Shown here in pieces: positions 58,801 through 64,000 of a stretch of DNA of 64,000 nt (position 1 is the stretch's first letter; each line of letters begins with the position of its first letter). The DNA is taken from the NCBI GenBank assembly GCA_900318015.1, contig ONJB01000001.1, positions 1 to 64,000 on the forward strand. The letters run 5' to 3'. This stretch comes from an uncultured Bacteroidales bacterium. Its GTDB lineage: Bacteria > Bacteroidota > Bacteroidia > Bacteroidales > UBA932. The notes below the pieces were generated by a model, which worked only from the letters and a program-made list of their open reading frames with translations, did not search any database and had not been told where the DNA came from. The translations under genes were made by a program, and so were the position numbers.

Positions 58801-61273
58801 GGCCGTCCACGACGCGCTGCTTGCGGGAGGCCTCCTCGAGGACCTTCATCCGCTCCTGCTCCTCCTGCTGGCGCCTGGCCTCGCGAAGCTCGCGCATCCT
58901 CGCACCCTCCACAGCGAGCACCATGCCGAAACGGTTCAACCCCTTGCCGTCCATATCGGTGAACAACGTCATGTCGCCCGAGGCGACCGGCATCACCACA
59001 TCCCTGCCGTCCAAGGCGAGGAGACGGTCGGCGAACCCCTCGTTCGCCTCCGCCATCAGACGGACGCTACGACGAAGACAGCGCTCCTGCACGTCACCCG
59101 GCACATCCTCTCCGCCGGTCAGGCGCGACACGGCCTCGCCCATCCTTCCCACATAACCCTCGGCCTCGTAGATGGACGAAAGCGTATCAGCATCAGTGCG
59201 GCCAAGCTCCTGAGCCAGAAGCGCGGCATAGACCGAATAGGCACTGGAATACGAATGTCCCGCAACCGACACGCCGGCAGGAAACAACTCACTGACAAGC
59301 GGGACGGCCACATTGTTTTCGGAATCGACATAAGACAGGTTGTTCGAGGCGGCGATATCCCATTCCTCCCTCCGCTCGATCCCTTCGCCCCAGAGGGCCT
59401 CACCTCCGACGGCCACCTCGCCGGTAATCGCCGAAAGCGAAAGGAGGGAGGCGGACCGCAAGGACTCCAGCTGCTCCTGCTCGGAGCGAACCTCGCGCAC
59501 ATGGACAACCGGAAGCCCGGCCTCCATCGCATACGAACCGAGGGCGAGCACGTTGCGGTTGTTCGTGTCTCCCTCTGCGGAAAGGCAGACCGCCGCCCCC
59601 GCCCTGAGGCCGTCCTTCTGGGAGAAGGTCACTTCGGACCCCGCGTCGTTCTGGTCAAGCAGGAACCGGACCTCTGGACTCCTGCCGACGAGGACGGGGG
59701 AGAGCTCCGCGAAATGCTCAAGGAGCACGGCGGAAAGGGACGAATCCTCCGCACGGGGCTTCCCCGCATCCTTCTGAAGCGGCTCCGCCCGATGATGCGT
59801 AAAGTCCCAGCCGGCGACCTCGCCACCCTTCTCGCGGACATAACGCTCGACCATCCGAGGGGTACCGACGCCGACGGAGGCGCCCATCGTGGAGCTGGAT
59901 CCTGAAACGAGCCTGACGTTCACGCCCTCGGGAACGCCGGAGAGCACCTCGTCCATCCTCGTACGGAAAGCCTGGTAGTCGCGCTCGACCTCCGCTTCCG
60001 CCTTCATGGGCACCTTGTAGGCCTTGCGTGAAGTGACCACCCGCTGCCCGTCGGAATACTTCACCTCCTTCACGAGGTCGGAGTAACCCTTCCCTCCGGG
60101 CTCCCGGCCGCCGATGGTGTCGGACCCGATCACGAGGACGGTAACGTCGCCGGCCTTCGACGGGTCCACTACCAGCCGCTGGGGCTCGTTCTTCTCGCCC
60201 TCCTGCAGGGCCGACACGACATAGCTCTTCGACTGGGCGAACAGCATGACGGGATTCTCGATATAATAGCGCAGCACGTCGGCGGGAGAAGGGGCGACGG
60301 CCGCGTCATAGACGCTGCGGCCAAGGGAGTCGTCAGCCACCAGGTGCGACGCACCCACCACCTGCAGGTCGCGGAGCGAGGAGTCGGTGGCGATGCGCTC
60401 GCGCATCCAGCGAAACTGCGAATCGTAGTCCCGGGCCATGTTCTCCTTCTGCCGCTCGGTCAGGTTGCGGTTCAGGGCGCCCCTCTCGTCGAATGAGCGG
60501 ATGAGGGCCTTCCAGTCCAGGTCGCCCCGTATCGCCCGCTCATAGAGCATCGACGCCTCGGCGGCGGTATCCACCACCAGCGGGGACGGCCATCCCGTAC
60601 CGAAGGGACAGTCGAAACGTTGGAAGGAGACCTCGGGAGCGGCGGCCCTGCCGGCGTGGCCGGTCGTACCGTCGAGCGCCGTATCGAAGCGCCGCCCCTT
60701 CGGGCGGTAGACATCCGTGTGGATGAACTCCTCGCCGGCACGTTCGCGGACTTCTATGTCGGATTCGTAGGATCCGGGACGGGTGAAGTCCGTCACGACC
60801 ATCGAGGGGTCGGGCGCATGGACCTGGTCGAAGACGTTCGACCGAAGGTACTCGCGATAGGCGTCCCTCACCTCGGTGAGGAACTCGCCGAAACGGTTGT
60901 CGCCAACCACCTCGTCGCCCTCGCGGCGCTGGAGCACCCGGACGCCGAACGAACCGGCGGAGGTGTCCCGTGCGGCGTGGGCGCCGGCCCAATAGACGTC
61001 GCCGTTACCCTCCATCCCTCCAGAAAGGCCAAGGAGCCTGGCCCCGAGGCCGGGGTCGTCGCGAAGCATGCCGACGGCCCTATCCAGGTCGAACTCCACG
61101 CGGTCCTCGGGGCCGAACGTGGAGGCCATCACCTTCTCCCCGTCAGGGGAGCCGGAACCGGACTGGATCCTGGAAAGGGTGTCGGACCTGGCGTCCGTAT
61201 CCACGAACCCCAGACGCAGCAGGGCATTGTCCTCAAGGACGTAATCCCTTGCAGTAAGATATCTCTTAGGCAT
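55898..61273 (-). CDS. Giant polyvalent protein with SLOG-like regions (1,791 aa)
   Basis: Two nucleotide-binding-like regions stand out. The first (about residues 370-600) has VTVLVIGSDTIGG, LVSGSSSTMGASVGVG and VLALGSYAMEAGLPVVHV, the layout of YspA/DprA-type SLOG folds with degenerate residues. The second (about 1650-1750) reads CGLNIAGNGIYTLG, SIRSGGQTGIDEAG and a W-A-F-R-G-T segment, a clear SLOG-like unit. The middle is alpha/beta with no named domain. SLOG domains bind or process nucleotides in defence or signalling systems. The protein ends KLGRRPGQTL. Size and multidomain build fit polyvalent proteins delivered by phages and conjugative elements. Confidence 0.78.
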   Translation of the reverse strand: MPKRYLTARDYVLEDNALLRLGFVDTDARSDTLSRIQSGSGSPDGEKVMASTFGPEDRVEFDLDRAVGMLRDDPGLGARLLGLSGGMEGNGDVYWAGAHAARDTSAGSFGVRVLQRREGDEVVGDNRFGEFLTEVRDAYREYLRSNVFDQVHAPDPSMVVTDFTRPGSYESDIEVRERAGEEFIHTDVYRPKGRRFDTALDGTTGHAGRAAAPEVSFQRFDCPFGTGWPSPLVVDTAAEASMLYERAIRGDLDWKALIRSFDERGALNRNLTERQKENMARDYDSQFRWMRERIATDSSLRDLQVVGASHLVADDSLGRSVYDAAVAPSPADVLRYYIENPVMLFAQSKSYVVSALQEGEKNEPQRLVVDPSKAGDVTVLVIGSDTIGGREPGGKGYSDLVKEVKYSDGQRVVTSRKAYKVPMKAEAEVERDYQAFRTRMDEVLSGVPEGVNVRLVSGSSSTMGASVGVGTPRMVERYVREKGGEVAGWDFTHHRAEPLQKDAGKPRAEDSSLSAVLLEHFAELSPVLVGRSPEVRFLLDQNDAGSEVTFSQKDGLRAGAAVCLSAEGDTNNRNVLALGSYAMEAGLPVVHVREVRSEQEQLESLRSASLLSLSAITGEVAVGGEALWGEGIERREEWDIAASNNLSYVDSENNVAVPLVSELFPAGVSVAGHSYSSAYSVYAALLAQELGRTDADTLSSIYEAEGYVGRMGEAVSRLTGGEDVPGDVQERCLRRSVRLMAEANEGFADRLLALDGRDVVMPVASGDMTLFTDMDGKGLNRFGMVLAVEGARMRELREARRQQEEQERMKVLEEASRKQRVVDGRSAEGQKVKGGLPAGPEGAEGAVWFIGTHTPDQLALTDGKVSFDMWDDMGGQDRLVRAKAVAQRVDDGEGGKVENNCVFLFPSDLAAVTGRYRTSPRPDSTNLTGCMRVDPKTGEKFPCAFGIPVRFNNRGYELFNKEGMPCSYRLDNDAANYARSLVLADSQARVQAIRHDMTLYLPGRVRSNGEDYYSLGQVFMDKAWNKKDGWTDNPHRAPLNLDITERYISLLERGRDYPLTLVPLPMVYYRPDDPEGARERAEKEGKHYVSAEGRFLADLNLSLRIANATALALGVPMRFPLDKDGRIDLGPGVPEEFRKVAEQKIDAFIGADKGRSVLDGKLRVLEVLDTAEALDVRSSASGQMKKAGDVYLRPNDLVPAFGEFDFDALMKGLAPLHEMMFRLDGDYFYLTDSQSNKGRSVAEINKYLSYEKNDERRFVIRTNAPERVDEFKDVLLEYVTRAKAVSVEMRLVQEREAEAKDLPMDGFVNLLDSNSEDFARSEHDIGRTATVYNAVGRVNREGAVEDRNVSGEKNGGVYYGRTDAKDGFAGYAQIRYSYDGAPMSPWTTVRNLGLAKDIVMSMVGRKYASMDERVVPSAKVLDMMATAEAMKHLVLEGTVLAKGPSGRTVREADSKVVELQRPETAPAEKGASRLGTGAETPEEYWFVALSAEDARRAFSYFYREDAPVGAFSREELEMMRDAVEKSRKDGDLKAVYAVYDGFTDGQKKVMLDEVSASLEFYPSDGLVDQAKAGPIEYSVSSGGYQQRTAENANAPDVTFTFAFAVDFSTYGERATAKAAGDSIVQTDIPVLPEGGVDLSRKAVETAARGIAESLPDEYLKGEPCGLNIAGNGIYTLGSKGVTQDQADEFVTRVLDSLRQKGMDIQSIRSGGQTGIDEAGAVAGVVLGIPTTVHTTKDWAFRGTDNKDVRKDEAAFKARFARKDYASLSAKVGQAQAPKRKEKLGRRPGQTL

Positions 61274-61307
61274 AGCTTTTCATTGAATTATCAGTCACAC
61301 ATCGCCG

Positions 61308-62453
61308 TCAACCGATAGACGGCCCCTTGGGCTTGCGCTCCACATTCCTGGACTTCGCAACGCTGCGTCCCGTCTCCAGGGCGGCCATCTTCGACAGCAC
61401 GCCCTTCAGGATGACATCCGTAGCCTGACGCACCTTCGAGACGCTGTTGTCGGAGAGCTCCGACAGCGGGAAGTTAAGCTCCGGCTTCCGGGGGGAATCG
61501 CCCACGAAACGCCCCGACACCATCGTCCGTCCGTCCGGGGTGTCGAACACCGCAGTGGCCATGAACGGAGAGAAAACGCCGCGTTCCGGCACGGGCGCAT
61601 AGATCACCGTGTCGTCAGGCAGGCCGATGACCGCCCCCTCGTGAAGGAGGGAATCCTCCCGCGTGAGCGAGACGCTCTCGCGCATGGCCTTCTCGTTGTC
61701 CATCCAGAGGATAAGCCTCTCGGCCATCGTCTGATTGAGGTCGCGGACCGGCGTAGTGCGTCCGTCATAGGTCAAGTAATAGCTGTGCTCTCCCACGGAA
61801 CGGGCGAGGTCGTCCCTGTCCCTCATCACGGACGCGCGGTCTCCGTCGGGGTTCATCGAGAAGGAGTCCAGGGACACCTCCTGATACCAGCCGTCCCTCC
61901 GGACCTCGCTCCCGTACCGGGAGATAAGCGCGTCGGCCTTGATGCAGGCCGCCTCGGCGGCCGACAGGGGCTTCGGGTCCATGCGGGCGAGTTCCTCGCC
62001 ACGCCACATCGCATCCGTGACGGCACGGTCGCAGCGGCGGACCGAACCGTCGTCGAACCGAAACCACAGGCCCCTCTCCTGACGGTTGTAAGCCGCAGAG
62101 AAGGCTTCGCGGATACCGGTCCCGTCGGAAAGGCGGACGCCCTGCGTCCAGCCTTCGATCATGCGTCCCACGAAATCCGAGGTACGCATCTCCTCAGGCG
62201 CGAAATCGACAGTATGGTACTCGACCCTCTTCTTGAATAGACCCATCTCGGGACGGGAGATCCCGTCCAGGTGGGCCGCCACGTCCGAGGGCTCGAACCG
62301 GTCGCCCCCGAGTATGATCTCGAAAGCGACATCCCGCGCAAGGCGGTCAACATCGTTCATTTTCATATAATTGCTCCTCTGATATACCGGAAGGTTCTCG
62401 AACGCCTCCTCATAGGCGTCCAGGACCTCGTCCAGCCGTCTGTCTCCATCCAT
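61308..62453 (-). CDS. Polyvalent-cluster protein with KGPSIG C-terminus (381 aa)
   Basis: The ATG at 62453 is preferred to a TTG at 62468. Mixed helix and strand, with FDDGSVRRCDRAVTDAMW in the middle and SYYLTYDGRTTPVRDL in the second half. The C-terminus ends KPKGPSIG, closely like the 53,040-54,914 product. Its start is 11 nt after the upstream stop. Function unknown. Confidence 0.7.
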   Translation of the reverse strand: MDGDRRLDEVLDAYEEAFENLPVYQRSNYMKMNDVDRLARDVAFEIILGGDRFEPSDVAAHLDGISRPEMGLFKKRVEYHTVDFAPEEMRTSDFVGRMIEGWTQGVRLSDGTGIREAFSAAYNRQERGLWFRFDDGSVRRCDRAVTDAMWRGEELARMDPKPLSAAEAACIKADALISRYGSEVRRDGWYQEVSLDSFSMNPDGDRASVMRDRDDLARSVGEHSYYLTYDGRTTPVRDLNQTMAERLILWMDNEKAMRESVSLTREDSLLHEGAVIGLPDDTVIYAPVPERGVFSPFMATAVFDTPDGRTMVSGRFVGDSPRKPELNFPLSELSDNSVSKVRQATDVILKGVLSKMAALETGRSVAKSRNVERKPKGPSIG

Positions 62454-62464
62454 ACCCACCTCCG

Positions 62465-62836
62465 TCAAAGCGCCGGCGAGGCCTTCGCCACCTTCGCAAC
62501 GGCCTTCAGGCGGGATTCGACATTGACGATGTTGCGCTCGCGCTCCCTGCGAAGGGAGGCATAACGGGTGACCGCCGCATCCACGGCCGCAAGCGTATCC
62601 AGGGGCAAGCCGGACAGCAGCCGCTCCCCGTTCTGGGAGGCGATCGGCTTGCCGGCCTTGGAGGACACCTCGTAGACGAGGTCGCAGCGCTCGGTATCGT
62701 ACGATACGGACGAGACAAACACCTCATGACCGCCCATCATAACCCTGGGCCGGTCCTCACCCTCAAAATGCAAAGCCCCCTTCCTGACACGGGAGGCGAT
62801 GCCCTTCAAATACTTCTCTCTGTTCGTGACTGCCAT
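62465..62836 (-). CDS. Hypothetical small protein of the polyvalent cluster (123 aa)
   Basis: The ATG at 62836 (MAVTNREKYLKGIASRVRKG) is chosen because the frame further upstream is low-complexity and would overlap the adjacent gene. Basic N-terminus, then alpha/beta. Ends KVAKASPAL, without the shared motif. Probably co-transcribed with its neighbours. Confidence 0.65.
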   Translation of the reverse strand: MAVTNREKYLKGIASRVRKGALHFEGEDRPRVMMGGHEVFVSSVSYDTERCDLVYEVSSKAGKPIASQNGERLLSGLPLDTLAAVDAAVTRYASLRRERERNIVNVESRLKAVAKVAKASPAL

Positions 62837-62882
62837 AGCATATATTGTTTTTTTACGTTCATTCAAACCAAAGCGGCGGACC

Positions 62883-64000
62883 TCAGCCAATCTTCGGACC
62901 GGTGCTACGCTTCTTCTCGGGCTTGGGCCCCTTCGCTTGAGCCTGCTGCATCTGCTGCCCGAGGGTGGGGGAGAGCTTCGGCTTCTGCCCCGCAATAAAG
63001 TCACGCACGGGATCCTCGAAGACGGATTTCCCGCCGTGCGAGTAACTCCGGAAGAAATCCGGATGGACCTGCATGAGCAGGTCCTTCATCTCCGCCTTGG
63101 AGATCTCCCCGCGACGCGAGAAGTCACGGATCTCCTTGTCGGTCATCTTTCGCGTCTCCACCTTCTGTACATCACCCACGCACGAGGTGATGCGCATCTC
63201 CGCCTTCTTGGCGTCGATGGTGATGTTGACGGACTGGATGAGCGCCGCGTCGCGGATCCAGTCGGCGGCCGCCTTGCGGTCCAGGGCGGGCAGGCGTTCG
63301 TCGCCCAGCCGCTCGGCGAGGTCGTTCACGGGAACGCCGTTCACCCTCACCTTGTCGAACGCGACGGAGTCCCTGAGCCTCACCTCGGCATACCCCCTGC
63401 GGCTCACCGCATCCATCAGAAGGGACGCCTCCAGCGTCTCCTTCGTGACGCCCATGGACTCGCAGCGGGCCGCGAACGCGGGAGAGGCGTCACCCTGGAC
63501 GGCGAGCAGCGAACGCACCTCGTCGTCCATGTCGAGCTCGATGACGAAACATCCGTCCTTCGCCGGAGCCTCGCTGTCCAGCACGAGATACGAACCCTTC
63601 GGGATACCGTCCTGGTTGAGCACCTCGGCCATGGAGTCCACGTCCTCGCAGACGAGATACGCATGCAGGGACGAGATGGCCGGATCGTCCTGCGAATACA
63701 GGCGGAGGCTCGAACCGTCATCCATCCGCACATACCTGCCCACATTCTCGGGCGTGCCGTCCGACATGCGAACCCTCTCGGTATCCGAAAGGGTGACGCG
63801 GGAAGCGTCGTCCGCGACGAAACGGTCCCTCGCGCACTCGATGATATCCTCGTCAATGCGAACATTGCCAGGCACCTCGACCTGTCCCGCATAGCGGGAG
63901 ACCTCCTCCTCCGTCACCACCCACTCGCCCGGACGCAGAAGGCCGGGGGAGAAAGGCCCGCCGTTGGAGGAGACCCGGCGCACCCCGTCCACGGTGTCCG
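62883..64000 (-). CDS. Polyvalent-cluster protein with GPKIG C-terminus, 5' end beyond window
   Basis: The frame is open to the right edge; a GTG at 63992 is probably internal, so at least 371 residues are missing an unknown N-terminal part. The visible region has alpha/beta repeats and a Lys/Gln-rich tail (QQMQQAQAKGPKPEKKRS) ending TGPKIG. This is the third protein with the shared C-terminal motif. Confidence 0.72.
   Translation of the reverse strand, partial: DTVDGVRRVSSNGGPFSPGLLRPGEWVVTEEEVSRYAGQVEVPGNVRIDEDIIECARDRFVADDASRVTLSDTERVRMSDGTPENVGRYVRMDDGSSLRLYSQDDPAISSLHAYLVCEDVDSMAEVLNQDGIPKGSYLVLDSEAPAKDGCFVIELDMDDEVRSLLAVQGDASPAFAARCESMGVTKETLEASLLMDAVSRRGYAEVRLRDSVAFDKVRVNGVPVNDLAERLGDERLPALDRKAAADWIRDAALIQSVNITIDAKKAEMRITSCVGDVQKVETRKMTDKEIRDFSRRGEISKAEMKDLLMQVHPDFFRSYSHGGKSVFEDPVRDFIAGQKPKLSPTLGQQMQQAQAKGPKPEKKRSTGPKIG

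Noticed and set aside
57623-59905. 760-codon + strand ORF opposite the giant - strand gene
   Set aside because: It is the antisense frame of a GC-rich gene, with Arg/His/Gly-rich composition and no start context; the - strand frame has the structured protein. The same applies to the 630-codon ORF at 52,989-54,881.
1-64000. tRNA, rRNA, transposase, retron or diversity-generating retroelement
   Set aside because: No tRNA-like arms with CCA, no rRNA sequence, and no transposase or reverse transcriptase motifs were found in any frame.

Overview
This window looks like part of a large conjugative element (megaplasmid, ICE or phage-plasmid hybrid) of a GC-rich member of the Bacteroidota. The host call rests on three things. 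First, Bacteroidota-type promoters (TTTG, 19 nt, TAnnTTTG, or the -7 half alone) lie before several genes. Second, starts are preceded by A-rich runs rather than Shine-Dalgarno sites. Third, the transfer module has the gene content of Bacteroidales elements: MOBP-type relaxase, coupling ATPase, topoisomerase III and a ParA-like ATPase. The coding DNA is GC-rich, so an Alistipes-like or other high-GC Bacteroidales host is possible, but this is inference. No rRNA, tRNA, CRISPR array or insertion sequence was seen.

Layout. (1) 1-37,878: about 68 mostly small genes, all on the + strand, tightly packed with many ATGA overlaps. Most are unrecognised. The recognisable ones act on nucleic acids: two SSB-like proteins, RNase HI, a complete DnaN sliding clamp, two DNA methyltransferases, RadC, a DHH phosphoesterase, a PAPS-reductase-type PP-loop protein, a phosphoribosyltransferase, a phage macro-like (A1S_2505-type) protein, an Api92-like protein and an XRE-like regulator. 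(2) 37,879-39,089: a non-coding, AT-rich control region that holds one divergent ribbon-helix-helix gene, iteron-like repeats, a well-formed Bacteroidota promoter and paired palindromes. It is a candidate oriT and/or replication or partition locus. (3) 39,090-52,982, + strand: the DNA-processing part of a conjugation system, with a relaxosome accessory protein, a third SSB, a membrane protein, a degenerate DnaQ-fold protein, relaxase, coupling protein, topoisomerase III, a tandem-HTH protein, a ParA-like ATPase and several membrane proteins. The mating channel is not in the window. (4) 53,040-64,000, - strand: six large proteins of the polyvalent kind, including a 1,791-residue protein with two SLOG-like regions. 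Three of the six end in the same short C-terminal motif, G-P-S/K-L/I-G.

Two observations stand out. At least nine intergenic leaders in the + strand accessory region share one architecture with little shared sequence: a long outer stem enclosing small hairpins, then a separate strong hairpin, then (usually 10-65 nt on) the ATG of the next gene block. This suggests a family of structured RNA leaders that divides the long operon into units. The second is the polyvalent-protein cluster with its shared C-terminal motif, facing the relaxase/coupling-protein operon. It is a candidate set of proteins delivered to the recipient along with the DNA.

How the parts may work together: RNase HI, clamp, SSBs and topoisomerase would support replication or establishment of incoming single-stranded DNA; methyltransferases and polyvalent proteins would deal with host defences; relaxase, accessory proteins and coupling protein would nick and move the DNA.
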